64,000 nucleotides of DNA. Source: Chloroflexota bacterium. Lineage in GTDB: Bacteria > Chloroflexota > Anaerolineae > Anaerolineales > Villigracilaceae. A program made the translations under genes and the position numbers. Of this stretch, positions 1 through 9,586 are shown in pieces. The DNA lies in contig JAJYOU010000006.1 in NCBI GenBank assembly GCA_021795965.1, forward strand, positions 29,320 to 93,319, written 5' to 3'. How positions within the stretch are numbered: the stretch's first letter is position 1; every line of letters starts with the position of its first letter. Under the pieces are notes generated by a model. That model was not told where the DNA came from and did no database searches. It saw only the letters and a program-made list of their open reading frames with translations.

Positions 1-1
1 T

Positions 2-100
2 CAACGCGGTCTTCGCAAGGTGGTGATTGAAGTTCAATCCAAAAATGCGCCAGCCGTGCGAATGATCCAGAAATTGGGTTTTGAGTTGCTGCGGTTATAA
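2..100 (+). CDS. GNAT-type N-acetyltransferase, C-terminal end (partial)
   Basis: The window opens inside a reading frame that ends at TAA 98-100. The 32 visible residues include N-A-P-A-V-R-M-I-Q-K-L-G-F-E, which fits the conserved end of the GNAT fold (Asn followed by a helix and then K-x-G-F). GNAT enzymes transfer an acyl group from acyl-CoA to an amine, and this fragment does not reveal the substrate. Ribosomal-protein acetyltransferases of the RimI type end in a similar way. The start and the acetyl-CoA-binding loop lie outside the window. Confidence 0.6.
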   Translation, partial: QRGLRKVVIEVQSKNAPAVRMIQKLGFELLRL

Positions 101-305
101 TGATCAATATTATGTAACCCATGATGTGGGTTTATTTTTTGCCCGATCACTTTAAATTGGTTGTGTTTGAAAAAATTCCTGGAAAAGACTCACCCGAGTT
201 GAATCGTTTCAGGAAATCATGGGGAATCTGCTCCGCTAAATTAAGGAATAAGTTCATTTTTATTTGTAGGTTGCTTCAGAAACTATTTGGAAGGTCCAGG
301 TTTAA

Positions 306-2225
306 ATGTTTACTGGTTGGTTAATCACTCTTATTACGGGGATAAAGACGATCAATCAAATACTCACGGCGGGGATTGCCATCACCGCCTTTTCTTTGCT
401 TATCTACGCGCTGACATTCAATTTACTAGACCGGGTGGCACGATCCTTTGCGACGATCATGCTCTCTGTTGTGATTATTTTCACCTGTGAAGCCATTCAA
501 AGTACAGAACAAATCCAGCCGCTGGTTGAATTATTTTTAAGACTGCAGTGGGTGGGATTGATATTTCTACCTGCCTCTTATTTACATTTATCAGATGCCC
601 TGCTGGTGACCGCCGGACGTCCATCCCGCGGCCGCCGCAGGTTTTTTATCTGGGCAGTTTATTTCGTTTCAACTGGATTCCTGATCATGCTCGCAGCAGG
701 AAAACTGGTAGGGCCAATGATGTCCACTTCTGAGCCCGCCCCTTACCTGCAGCGGACGCTTTGGAGTGGTATTTTTACCTTGTATTATCTTGCCACCATG
801 CTTCTGGCAGGGCTGAACTTTATCCGTGCTTACAGGCGCATGCTAACCCGCTCCGGACGAAGGCGTATGCTCTACCTGATGGCGGGTGCCACTGCACCAG
901 CGCTTGGCACTTATCCTTATCTTTTATTCGGCTCATCCATCGCTGCCCGTTTTCCTCTGGTTTTCTGGACAGCTGCCACCCTCAGCAATTTCCTGGTCGG
1001 TGGTTTAATCATCGTCATGGCTTACGCCGTGGCTTTCTTCGGTGTTTCATGGCCAGACCGGGTGGTAAAAAGCCGCTTGTTTAAATGGATCATGCGCGGA
1101 CCGTTAACCGCCTCCCTCGCACTGGGTGTATTAACCGTTATCCGCCGCATGGGTGAGTTGGTCGGGTTGCCGTATAACGCCCTGGTTCCAGTCAGCATGG
1201 TGGCAACCGTTCTAATCATGGAACATTCAATCACCCTGCTGGCGCCAATCTGGGAAAGAACCTTGTTCTTCGGCAACGACCGTGCCGAACTGCTCCCTTT
1301 GCAAAATATTGACGAGCGGCTGCTCACCCGAGATGACATGCGTCAATTTTTAGAGGCAATCCTGGCGGCAGTCCGTGACTATATGCATTCACCCTCTGCC
1401 TTCGTGGCTGCCCTCGACGACACCCACCTGACCATGTTGATCAACGCTGGAAATCCATTCCAGAATAAAGATCAATTATCCGAGGTGCTTGAGGAAGTCA
1501 AATCCGACGGTACCAAAGAATTTCTTTGGAATAATACCTGGATTCTTCCCCTCCACGCCCGCCGCTCATCAGAATTCGATCTTGATCAAAAACCTCCTCT
1601 CCTTGGATTGCTGGGCGTGACCCGAACTACTGCCTTTCAGCTTGAACCAGACCAGCGCCAGGCTTTATGGCACCTGGCAGATCGGGTATCGATTGCACTC
1701 GAAGATCGTTTACTTCAGCAGAGGATTTTCCGTTCTCTGGAAGCGATCGAACCGCAGATGGAAATGATCCAACGCATACGAGCTCTCGGCCGTTACGACA
1801 GCACCACCGCCCTCACAGAAGAGATAACTCCCAGCTCTGCCATCAACGAACAGGTCCGCGATGCCTTAAATCATTATTGGGGCGGGCCCAAACTCACTGA
1901 TTCCCCCCTAATGAATTTACATGTGATCCGGGAAACTGCAAGAAACGAATTTGATGGCAATATGCCGAATGCCCTGCGTGCCATTCTGAAAAAAGCCGTG
2001 GACCACGTCAAGCCGGATGGTGAACGTCGTTTCACCAGTGAATGGATTTTATATAATATTCTTGAGTTAAAGTTCATCGAAGGTCTCAAAGTTCGTGAAG
2101 TGGCCCAACGTCTGGCGATGTCTGAAGCTGATCTTTATCGGAAGCAGCGTATCGCCGTCGAAGAGGTTGCAAAAGCTATTCTTGACATGGAATCGAATTT
2201 TAACTCCCGCTTGGAGGTGAATTAA
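306..2225 (+). CDS. Membrane-anchored sensor/regulator: N-terminal multi-TM domain, GAF-like region, C-terminal helix-turn-helix
   Basis: The 639-residue product begins with about seven hydrophobic segments (residues ~5-260), arranged like the 7TM input module of some histidine kinases. A soluble region (~330-480) has a GAF-like pattern. The C-terminal ~75 residues contain G-L-K-V-R-E-V-A-Q-R-L-A-M-S-E-A-D-L-Y, a helix-turn-helix resembling sigma-70 region 4 or Fis-type DNA-binding ends. No His-kinase H-box or ATP-binding N/G boxes are visible, so this looks like a one-component membrane-tethered regulator. The ATG has a weak AGG five bases upstream. The next gene starts on the last base of the stop codon, so the two are probably cotranscribed. 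The architecture is seen directly; the signal and target genes are unknown. Confidence 0.6.
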   Translation: MFTGWLITLITGIKTINQILTAGIAITAFSLLIYALTFNLLDRVARSFATIMLSVVIIFTCEAIQSTEQIQPLVELFLRLQWVGLIFLPASYLHLSDALLVTAGRPSRGRRRFFIWAVYFVSTGFLIMLAAGKLVGPMMSTSEPAPYLQRTLWSGIFTLYYLATMLLAGLNFIRAYRRMLTRSGRRRMLYLMAGATAPALGTYPYLLFGSSIAARFPLVFWTAATLSNFLVGGLIIVMAYAVAFFGVSWPDRVVKSRLFKWIMRGPLTASLALGVLTVIRRMGELVGLPYNALVPVSMVATVLIMEHSITLLAPIWERTLFFGNDRAELLPLQNIDERLLTRDDMRQFLEAILAAVRDYMHSPSAFVAALDDTHLTMLINAGNPFQNKDQLSEVLEEVKSDGTKEFLWNNTWILPLHARRSSEFDLDQKPPLLGLLGVTRTTAFQLEPDQRQALWHLADRVSIALEDRLLQQRIFRSLEAIEPQMEMIQRIRALGRYDSTTALTEEITPSSAINEQVRDALNHYWGGPKLTDSPLMNLHVIRETARNEFDGNMPNALRAILKKAVDHVKPDGERRFTSEWILYNILELKFIEGLKVREVAQRLAMSEADLYRKQRIAVEEVAKAILDMESNFNSRLEVN

Positions 2226-3223
2226 TGGTAGTTTCAAGCAAACCCCAACCGTTTGACCTTTCCGAATCTGAAAAGGAAGAGTTTCCCAATGCAAAACACG
2301 ATGAAGGCTGGTGGGAATCGGTCCTCGCTGAGGAATCGCAGTATTCGAATGGGAACCATGCCCAGGCGCCAGCGCTTGAAGTGACTGATACCCGGAAAAC
2401 TCCCCAGGTGGACACGGTGGAAGATTTACCTCCGCTCGACTGGGAACTCGCAGAGACTATCTACAAGCAGGATCAGATTATTAACCTGAATGTGATGGGA
2501 TACAACCGTGGTGGGCTGCTGGTCAAAAATGACAGGTTGCATGGTTTTGTTCCTTACTCACACCTGGTGGATATGACCTGCCAGACTGATGCTGAAAGGG
2601 AGAACTTCCTGGCAGAGTTCGTTGGAAAAGAGCTTCGGCTGAAAGTGATCGAATTTGTTCCAGAGGAAGGCCGGGTGGTTTTCTCAGAAAGAGCAGCCCG
2701 CGCCGATGCCGGCAAAAGAACAGAACTTTTTTCCGCCCTCCACACCGGTGAAATAACCTCTGGGGAGGTGACCAACATTACCGATTTCGGCGCTTTTATC
2801 GACCTTGGTGGGGTGGAAGGTCTGATCCACATCTCAGAGCTTTCCTGGTGTCGCGTAATCCACCCCTCGTATATTTTGAAGTTGGGTCAAATCGTCAACG
2901 TCAAGGTAATTGACATCCTCCCGGAACGTTGCCGGATTGCCTTAAGTCTAAAACGCCTCCAAGCCAACCCATGGGATAACATCCAATCCCGCTATGCAAT
3001 TGGTGACATTGTTCCTGCAATTATTTCAAGTGTTGTATCATTTGGCGTTTTTGCGCGTCTGGAAGAAGGTCTCGAAGGATTGGTGCATATCTCAGAAATC
3101 AAACTAAACGGTGCTTCGGTGCGCGAAACCTTTTCCGAAGGGCAAAAAATAACCGTCCGCATTCTTCATATGGAACCTGAACACCAACGCCTCGGGCTGA
3201 GCCTGAAACTGGACAACAAATGA
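2225..3223 (+). CDS. S1 RNA-binding domain protein (ribosomal protein S1-like)
   Basis: The 332-residue protein has an acidic N-terminal tail (~1-75) followed by three S1 (OB-fold) repeats. Repeat 1 is ~80-150 (G-G-L-L-V ... G-F-V-P-Y-S-H). Repeat 2 is ~165-240, a classic repeat with V-T-N-I-T-D-F-G-A-F-I-D and G-L-I-H-I-S-E-L. Repeat 3 is ~255-330 with S-F-G-V-F-A-R and G-L-V-H-I-S-E-I. Proteins of this type bind mRNA and help it engage the ribosome; a short S1 of 3-4 repeats is usual outside Proteobacteria. A strong GGAGGTG precedes the ATG, which overlaps the upstream stop by one base. The 3' end overlaps the ftsK start by four bases (ATGA). Confidence 0.85.
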   Translation: MVVSSKPQPFDLSESEKEEFPNAKHDEGWWESVLAEESQYSNGNHAQAPALEVTDTRKTPQVDTVEDLPPLDWELAETIYKQDQIINLNVMGYNRGGLLVKNDRLHGFVPYSHLVDMTCQTDAERENFLAEFVGKELRLKVIEFVPEEGRVVFSERAARADAGKRTELFSALHTGEITSGEVTNITDFGAFIDLGGVEGLIHISELSWCRVIHPSYILKLGQIVNVKVIDILPERCRIALSLKRLQANPWDNIQSRYAIGDIVPAIISSVVSFGVFARLEEGLEGLVHISEIKLNGASVRETFSEGQKITVRILHMEPEHQRLGLSLKLDNK

Positions 3224-5433
3224 GCGATAAAAACAATTTTGAGACTGAAAACCCTCCCCGCGCTGGTCTTGACCTGCTGGATTGGATCCAGGGGATTCAA
3301 AACCATTTCGGACGGTTTGTTTTTGACATAGGCGGAGTTCTGCTTTTCGCATTTGCCTTCATGACACTTCTGGCTCTCATGGGCTGGACAGACGGTTCCA
3401 TCCTGACCCCCTGGGCTCTGACACTCTGGCGCTGGCTGGGTTATGGTTCGCCTCTTGTCGGCATCGCTGCTTTGGTCGGCGGATTGTGGTTAATGCGCAG
3501 ACCCATTCACGGGGAAAGAAAAATCTTTTGGGGGCGGGTTGTCGCCCTGGAAGCAGCTATTGCCTCTTTATTAACCCTCATGGCAATTTTTGGCGGCACC
3601 TCGATTGATCGCGCTGAGGCTGGCACGGATGGCGGCTACATTGGCTGGAGCCTGGCCCTGGTCTTTGGACGCTTGATTCCAAATAACGTTTTGTTGGGTC
3701 TTTTCGTGTTCCTCTGCTTCCTGGTTTTTGTTGTTCTTGGTTTTAACTTTCTACCAGTCATCGAAAATTTCCTCTGGAAAATGGCAGGAGATCAACCCCA
3801 TCATCCTCCAGCGCAGACGCAGGCTGACGAATTAGCCTCACTTCAGCCCCTGGTGGAATCGCCCTCTCCAACTACGACCTCAGTTGCCTCATCCAAAAAA
3901 GCCGCTGCACCCCTTCCAGTAGAATTTCGCAAGAATTTTAAAATCGCGCCGGAACCTGAAGAAAAACCTTCCGAACCGCTTCCGCGCAGTGAAAGCCTGC
4001 CCCCATTCAGCATGTTGATTGGAGATCAGACTTCCCGTCCGGATGAAAACCACATCAACATGACCGCTGGTCTGATCGAAAAGACTCTTTCTGAATTCGG
4101 GATACCCGCAAAGGTGGTCGGTTTTCGCATCGGACCAACCGTGACACAGTTCGCTGTCCAACCAGGGTTTATCAAAAAACCAGGCAGCAATGAAACTGAT
4201 TCCATTCAAATGAAAGTCCGGGTGGCACAAATCGCGTCCCTGCAAAAAGACCTGGCGCTGGCGATTTCTGCTCAACGTTTGAGAATCGAAGCCCCTGTGC
4301 CCGGGCGCTCCTATGTCGGGATTGAAGTACCCAATCTACATTCTTCATTAGTGCGTTTGCGCCCCTTACTGGAAAGTGAACCCTTTAGAAAACTGAACGC
4401 CCCATTGGCATTTGCCCTTGGACGGGATGTTTCCGGACAACCGCTCGTGGCAGATTTATCGCGGATGCCGCATTTGCTGGTCGCAGGTCAAACTGGGTCG
4501 GGTAAATCGATTTTCATTGCCGCTCTGGCTGCCTGCTTGGCCATGAATAATGATCCAGCCGATTTGCGCCTGGTCATGATTGATGTCAAGATGGTCGAGC
4601 TGCTTCGTTTCAACGGACTCAGACATTTGCTGGGCAAGGTCGAGACCGATGTTCAGCGTATTCTGGGCGTTTTACGCTGGTTGGTGAACGAAATGGATCA
4701 CCGTTATCGACTGCTGGAAAGTGTTCATGCGCGCGACATTGTTGCTTACAACCGCAGGTCGAAAAACCACCTGCCGCGCATCGTCATGATTATTGATGAA
4801 CTGGCAGATTTAATGATGTCAGCGCCAGATCAGACCGAACATCATCTGGTGAGGTTGGCTCAGATGGCGCGGGCGGTCGGAATTCACATGGTGGTTGCCA
4901 CCCAGCGCCCCAGCACGGATGTTGTGACTGGTTTGATCAAAGCCAACTTCCCGGCACGCCTGGCTTTTTCGGTGGCTTCTGGCATCGACAGCCGGGTGAT
5001 TTTGGATAGCGTGGGGGCGGAATCTCTCCTTGGGAAAGGTGACATGCTTTTCCTGAACCCTGAAGTGGGCAACCCAATCCGTGCCCAGGGGGTCTGGGTG
5101 ACTGACCAGGAAATTGAACGAATCATTGCTTTCTGGCAAAAAACCAGTGCTGCCTCCAGTCAGATCGCCCCATGGGAAACACTCCTCAGCGAACCCGACG
5201 AAAACAGCGATGACCAGCTCGTGGACCAGGCGATCGAAGTCGTTCGATCCTCCCAGCGGGCGAGTGCATCTCTAATTCAAAGAAAACTTAAAATAGGCTA
5301 TCCCCGAGCTGCTCGTCTGCTCGACCAGCTCGAGGAGATGGGCATAGTCGGTCCTTCTCTCGGCGGCGGTCGTGAAAGAGACGTCCTCGTCGGGCCAAAC
5401 AATACTGAAAACTCTGATGAACAGGATGAATAG
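3220..5433 (+). CDS. ftsK: DNA translocase FtsK/SpoIIIE
   Basis: The 737-residue product has four N-terminal membrane segments (~30-190), a Pro/Ser/Glu-rich linker (~195-270), and the alpha/beta motor domain. The motor has Walker A G-Q-T-G-S-G-K-S (~425) and a Walker B-like stretch V-M-I-I-D-E-L-A-D. The C-terminal ~65 residues form the gamma winged helix (R-A-S-A-S-L-I-Q-R-K-L-K-I-G-Y-P-R-A), which in the family reads KOPS/SRS polarity sequences. It pumps chromosomal DNA through the septum and helps resolve dimers. The linker is short for the family, and length is close to SpoIIIE. The start overlaps the S1 gene stop (ATGA), which suggests translational coupling. Confidence 0.93.
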   Translation: MSDKNNFETENPPRAGLDLLDWIQGIQNHFGRFVFDIGGVLLFAFAFMTLLALMGWTDGSILTPWALTLWRWLGYGSPLVGIAALVGGLWLMRRPIHGERKIFWGRVVALEAAIASLLTLMAIFGGTSIDRAEAGTDGGYIGWSLALVFGRLIPNNVLLGLFVFLCFLVFVVLGFNFLPVIENFLWKMAGDQPHHPPAQTQADELASLQPLVESPSPTTTSVASSKKAAAPLPVEFRKNFKIAPEPEEKPSEPLPRSESLPPFSMLIGDQTSRPDENHINMTAGLIEKTLSEFGIPAKVVGFRIGPTVTQFAVQPGFIKKPGSNETDSIQMKVRVAQIASLQKDLALAISAQRLRIEAPVPGRSYVGIEVPNLHSSLVRLRPLLESEPFRKLNAPLAFALGRDVSGQPLVADLSRMPHLLVAGQTGSGKSIFIAALAACLAMNNDPADLRLVMIDVKMVELLRFNGLRHLLGKVETDVQRILGVLRWLVNEMDHRYRLLESVHARDIVAYNRRSKNHLPRIVMIIDELADLMMSAPDQTEHHLVRLAQMARAVGIHMVVATQRPSTDVVTGLIKANFPARLAFSVASGIDSRVILDSVGAESLLGKGDMLFLNPEVGNPIRAQGVWVTDQEIERIIAFWQKTSAASSQIAPWETLLSEPDENSDDQLVDQAIEVVRSSQRASASLIQRKLKIGYPRAARLLDQLEEMGIVGPSLGGGRERDVLVGPNNTENSDEQDE

Positions 5434-5531
5434 AAGTACAATTCAGCAGTTATTTTTTAAATAATTCTTCCCCTCAATGAAAAGGTACATCCAATTCGTC
5501 GGTGGGCATGACATGAAAGGAAGTTTACTGG

Positions 5532-6164
5532 ATGGAAGATATAAAAACGAATCACAGGACCAGAACTTTTACGGATTTTATGCGGGGTCTGTTCAAAGGT
5601 GTTCTTGAACCCGTTGGAAATTTTTTGAATAAAATCGGCCTGACACCCAACATGATGACCATGCTCGGTCTCCTGGGAAACATGTTCGGCGCATGGTTCT
5701 TGTCACAGGGGAACATGGTCCTCGGGGGTCTGTTTGTCCTGATTTGCACCCCCTTCGACGCCCTGGATGGAACCATGGCGCGTTTGCGCGGCGAAGCCAA
5801 TGATTTTGGCGCTTTTGTAGATTCTGTCACAGATCGTTATTCTGAGCTTTTCATTCTGGGCGGATTGTCCTATCATTTCATCACGACAGGTGATCATCTT
5901 TCGACATTTATCGTCTATGCAGCAGCGGCTGGTTCCATCTTGGTTTCTTACGTGAAAGCCCGCGCTGATTCCCTCCATTTTGACGCCAACGTTGGTATTT
6001 TGACCCGAATGGAACGTTATCTTGTCATCGCTCCGCTTTTACTGATCAACCAGCCTGTGCTGGCGATCTGGATCGTCGCAATCCTGGCAAACATCACCGC
6101 TTTGCAGCGATTTTGGAAAGTTCGGCAGCAGGCGCACCAGCGCGTCGAAGAACAGCTCCTTTAG
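5532..6164 (+). CDS. CDP-alcohol phosphatidyltransferase family protein
   Basis: The 210-residue membrane enzyme carries the family signature D-G-x2-A-R-x8-G-x3-D-x3-D, visible as L-D-G-T-M-A-R ... G-A-F-V-D-S-V-T-D-R around residues 78-101. The Asp residues bind metal and catalyse displacement of CMP from a CDP-alcohol such as CDP-diacylglycerol. About five or six hydrophobic helices follow the family layout. The acceptor (glycerol-3-phosphate, inositol phosphate or another) cannot be read from the sequence. An AAGGAAG Shine-Dalgarno precedes the ATG. The downstream neighbour is lgt, another membrane-lipid enzyme, 80 bases away. Confidence 0.85.
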   Translation: MEDIKTNHRTRTFTDFMRGLFKGVLEPVGNFLNKIGLTPNMMTMLGLLGNMFGAWFLSQGNMVLGGLFVLICTPFDALDGTMARLRGEANDFGAFVDSVTDRYSELFILGGLSYHFITTGDHLSTFIVYAAAAGSILVSYVKARADSLHFDANVGILTRMERYLVIAPLLLINQPVLAIWIVAILANITALQRFWKVRQQAHQRVEEQLL

Positions 6165-6244
6165 ATTCATCTCCCGGGTGATTTAATTGATAGAAAAAGA
6201 TTCGGGCTGGCGCAGTCATAAAGAAATTAACGGAGAATTATCCA

Positions 6245-7075
6245 ATGCAATTCGCTTTTGATGGTATTCATTTCCTGTTCTGGGGTCAGCAATTTACAAT
6301 TTATTATTACGGCATCATCTTGATGACTGGCGCCGTGGCAGGAGCCTGGTTGGCAAATCAGGAAGCCGTGAGACGCGGCCATGATGGAGAGATCATCTGG
6401 GACATGCTCATCTGGCTGATCGTGGGGGGGATTATCGGTGCGCGACTCTGGCATGTCTTCACCCCTTCCCCTTCGCTGATCGCCCAGGGAATTGATACTC
6501 ATTATTATTTGACCCATCCGCTCGACATGATCAATTTGCGCCGCGGCGGATTGGGAATTCCTGGGGCTGTGATCGGTGGTCTGATCACGATGTATTTCTT
6601 CTGCAAAAAACGCAAACTTAACCTCATGGAATGGATCGATATTTCGGTGCCTGGTCTGGCATTGGGTCAGGCAATCGGGCGCTGGGGCAATTATTTTAAC
6701 CAGGAGCTTTACGGCGGCCCCACCAACTTGCCGTGGAAAATTTATATCGATCCTCAACACCGCCTGGCTGGTTTTACTGACAAGGAATATTATCATCCCC
6801 TCTTCTTGTACGAATCCATCTGGAACCTCGCCAATATGGCGCTCCTGATCTGGCTCACCCGCCGCTTCCCAAATAAATTAAAAACAGGGGATTTGCTGCT
6901 GGTCTACCTGGTTGTGTATCCAACCGGGAGGTTTTTACTGGAATTTTTGCGGCTGGATGCCTCACAGCTGGGTGGAATCAATGCCAACCAAACCCTGATG
7001 GCCATCGTGGCGGTCTGCGCAATTGCTGCCCTACTTTGGCGTCACCGGCCTCTTAAACAATCAACCCAATCTTAA
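6245..7075 (+). CDS. lgt: Prolipoprotein diacylglyceryl transferase
   Basis: The 276-residue integral membrane enzyme transfers diacylglycerol from phosphatidylglycerol to the lipobox Cys of prolipoproteins. Family motifs are present: an early Y-Y-G-I-I segment, G-G-L-G-I-P-G-A-V-I-G-G, the core A-I-G-R-W-G-N-Y-F-N-Q-E ending in Y-G (~residues 145-158), and H-P-L-F-L-Y-E. About seven membrane helices are visible. GGAGA lies upstream of the ATG. Its substrates include the lipoprotein-type PstS and ThiB encoded later in this window. Confidence 0.95.
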   Translation: MQFAFDGIHFLFWGQQFTIYYYGIILMTGAVAGAWLANQEAVRRGHDGEIIWDMLIWLIVGGIIGARLWHVFTPSPSLIAQGIDTHYYLTHPLDMINLRRGGLGIPGAVIGGLITMYFFCKKRKLNLMEWIDISVPGLALGQAIGRWGNYFNQELYGGPTNLPWKIYIDPQHRLAGFTDKEYYHPLFLYESIWNLANMALLIWLTRRFPNKLKTGDLLLVYLVVYPTGRFLLEFLRLDASQLGGINANQTLMAIVAVCAIAALLWRHRPLKQSTQS

Positions 7076-7112
7076 ACAGGAATCCCACCCAGATCTTATC
7101 CATGACCCGTAC

Positions 7113-8042
7113 ATGATCGAATGTGAAGACCTGAGTAAAAACTTTGACTCTTTTAAAGCCGTCGACGGCATTTCGCTGCGCGTCAAACCGGGGGAAATAC
7201 TCGCGCTTCTAGGACAAAATGGGGCGGGAAAAACCACAACGGTTCGAATGTTGAACTCAGTTCTGACGCCAACCAGGGGTTGGGCACGGGTTGCAGGCTT
7301 TGATACGGTCAATGACCCTGTCAACGTGCGCTCTTCTGTCGGTGTTTTGACAGAAATGCACGGGTTGTATGGTCGCATGACAGGTTTTGAGTACCTGGAG
7401 TTTTTTGGAAAAGTCTATAATTTGGATAAAACCCGAAGAGAACAACGCTCCAGGGAGCTTTTGGAATATTTTGGCATGGCTTCTGACGGTTTTCGCAGAA
7501 CAGGGGAATATTCCAAGGGAATGCGCCAAAAAATATCCCTAGCCCGCGCTTTGATTCACGACCCCCCCGTTCTTTTGCTTGACGAACCTACCTCTGCCAT
7601 GGACCCGGAAAGCGCCCAGCTGGTTCGCCAGGAAATCGGGCGGCTGCGCTCTTCGCAGCGTTCCATCATCATTTGCACCCACAACCTCCTCGAAGCAGAA
7701 TTACTTGCCGACCAGATTGCGATCATGTTCCATGGACGAATTTTACTCAAAGGCTCCCTGGAAGAATTGCGCGATCAACTGCTTGGCTCACCAGTCTACG
7801 AGATCAGCCTTGCAGGTACCTTCCGTTTGGAGGATCTCAAGTTTCCCCCGGGGAGCAGTTTGCAGGAATTCCACGAGAAAAGTTTTCGCTACCAGGTCAG
7901 TGACCCGGCTTCAATCAACCCTATCATCCTCCAACAATTATTTAACCTGGGCATACCGGTCATCTCTGTTCAGGAAATTCCTCGTTCCCTGGAAAAGATT
8001 TACCTGGAAGCCATGCGCCTGGCTGGACAAGGACTCTTATGA
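7113..8042 (+). CDS. ABC transporter ATP-binding protein (ABC-2/NatA type)
   Basis: The 309-residue ATPase has Walker A G-Q-N-G-A-G-K-T, an S-K-G-M-R-Q-K signature region (typical of NatA-like ABC-2 ATPases), Walker B V-L-L-L-D-E-P-T-S-A-M-D-P, and an H-loop I-C-T-H-N. The C-terminal ~90 residues form the accessory domain common to this group. I chose the ATG at 7113 because the protein then begins M-I-E-C-E-D-L-S-K-N-F as in relatives. An in-frame TTG at 7023 would overlap the end of lgt. The stop overlaps the permease start by four bases, so the two form one transporter. The substrate is unknown; Na+ or drug efflux are the usual roles. Confidence 0.88.
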   Translation: MIECEDLSKNFDSFKAVDGISLRVKPGEILALLGQNGAGKTTTVRMLNSVLTPTRGWARVAGFDTVNDPVNVRSSVGVLTEMHGLYGRMTGFEYLEFFGKVYNLDKTRREQRSRELLEYFGMASDGFRRTGEYSKGMRQKISLARALIHDPPVLLLDEPTSAMDPESAQLVRQEIGRLRSSQRSIIICTHNLLEAELLADQIAIMFHGRILLKGSLEELRDQLLGSPVYEISLAGTFRLEDLKFPPGSSLQEFHEKSFRYQVSDPASINPIILQQLFNLGIPVISVQEIPRSLEKIYLEAMRLAGQGLL

Positions 8043-9586
8043 AGTGGCTTAAACCAGCCTGGGTTGTGGCACAACGCGAATTAATCGATCACCTGCGAGA
8101 TTGGCGCATCCTTGCGCCAATGATCATCTTGACCCTGGTCTTCCCCTATCTGATGACCCTGGCTGCCAAGGTTTCCATCCAGTACATCAACAAGTATGGC
8201 GGTAATCTGATTGCCAGCCGCATGCTGCCGTTCCTGATCCTGGTCGTCGGCTATTTTCCCGTGACTATTTCGTTGGTGGTCGCATTGGAAGCCTTCGTCG
8301 GCGAAAAAGAACGCGGAACCATCGAACCGCTGCTTGCCAGCCCGCTGTCAGATGAGCAGCTTTACCTGGGAAAATTAATCGCCGGGACTCTCGTGCCCAT
8401 CACGGTCAGCTTTACCGGGATTGGCTTTTATATGGCAGGACTGGCGTGGCAGGGAATTGCCTGGCCGGAAGCAAGTTTCATTTTCCAGACCCTGGCACTG
8501 ACGGCTGTTCAAACCCTCCTGATGGTGAGCGCCGCAATCGTCATTTCCACCCAATCGACAACCGTCCGGGCCGCCAACCTCCTGGCATCTTTTATTATTA
8601 TCCCTGTCGCGGCACTCATCCAGGGAGAGAGCATCATGATGTTTTGGGGTAACTCGGATATCCTTTGGCTGGCGGTTCTTGGCGTTTCGATCATGTCCCT
8701 GCTCACCATTCGCCTGGGAATCATTCACTTTAAACGGGAAAACTTGTTAGGGCGTGAAATTGACGTCCTCAATTGGAGCTGGGTCTGGCAGACTTTCCGC
8801 AGAACATATTCCAGTGAAACCCGCCAATTTTTCAGTCTATGGTCATTCCAACCTTTAAAAAATGTGGAACAGGAAAACGGCGACCAAAATAAAGATCGAT
8901 CCCCTGGGGGGACTGTCCGGGAAGGCTTAAACCGCATCTTGCATTGGTATCGAGTGGATTTGATGGACACCTTGCAACGCCTGGCGCCGACCATCTGGGT
9001 GGTTCTGGTGATTGGAATTATGGCAGTTCTGGCGGGTTATATTTTTGTCCAAACCAGGGTCAACCAGACCGTTCTAACCGATGCGCAGTTCAACCAGACC
9101 ATCAATTCGATTCGCGGAATCATGCAGAACAGCCTTGGCAGCGGGATCACGACCAAAATGATTTTCTGGCACAATTTGCAGGCTGAGCTGATCATTTTAC
9201 TGCTTGGTGTTTTTACCTTCGGTATATTAAGTATTGTGGTTTTTATCGGTAATTTTGCCCTGATCGGTGGCATTTTAGGAGTCTTGCCGGCAGTTGGGCT
9301 TTCGCCCTGGCTGGTTTTTATCAGTGGAATCCTTCCACATGGCATTTTTGAGATGACATCCATTATTCTCCTCAGCGCTGCCATGCTGCACCTTGGCTTG
9401 CGCCTGGTAACACCCGAAAAAGGGCGTTCAATCGGAGAGACACTGATCATGTCCCTGGCTGATGTAACAAAATTATTGATTGGTATTTGTATCCCCTTCC
9501 TGATTCTGGCGGCTGTTATCGAAGCAAACATCACCCCCCGTTTATTAATCACAGCAGTCGGACATTATTTTAACCTCCAACCCTGA
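8039..9586 (+). CDS. ABC-2 type transporter permease
   Basis: The 515-residue membrane protein starts by ATGA overlap with its ATPase gene. It has an N-terminal helix followed by a long loop, then a first cluster of helices (~45-235) containing G-E-K-E-R-G-T-I-E-P-L-L-A-S-P, the hallmark of ABC-2/NatB permeases. A hydrophilic stretch follows (~245-310). The second half (~315-510) resembles SpoIIM-type stage II sporulation proteins (P-H-G-I-F-E near residue 440). A NatB-like half fused to a SpoIIM-like half is my reading of the motifs. Confidence 0.8.
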   Translation: MKWLKPAWVVAQRELIDHLRDWRILAPMIILTLVFPYLMTLAAKVSIQYINKYGGNLIASRMLPFLILVVGYFPVTISLVVALEAFVGEKERGTIEPLLASPLSDEQLYLGKLIAGTLVPITVSFTGIGFYMAGLAWQGIAWPEASFIFQTLALTAVQTLLMVSAAIVISTQSTTVRAANLLASFIIIPVAALIQGESIMMFWGNSDILWLAVLGVSIMSLLTIRLGIIHFKRENLLGREIDVLNWSWVWQTFRRTYSSETRQFFSLWSFQPLKNVEQENGDQNKDRSPGGTVREGLNRILHWYRVDLMDTLQRLAPTIWVVLVIGIMAVLAGYIFVQTRVNQTVLTDAQFNQTINSIRGIMQNSLGSGITTKMIFWHNLQAELIILLLGVFTFGILSIVVFIGNFALIGGILGVLPAVGLSPWLVFISGILPHGIFEMTSIILLSAAMLHLGLRLVTPEKGRSIGETLIMSLADVTKLLIGICIPFLILAAVIEANITPRLLITAVGHYFNLQP

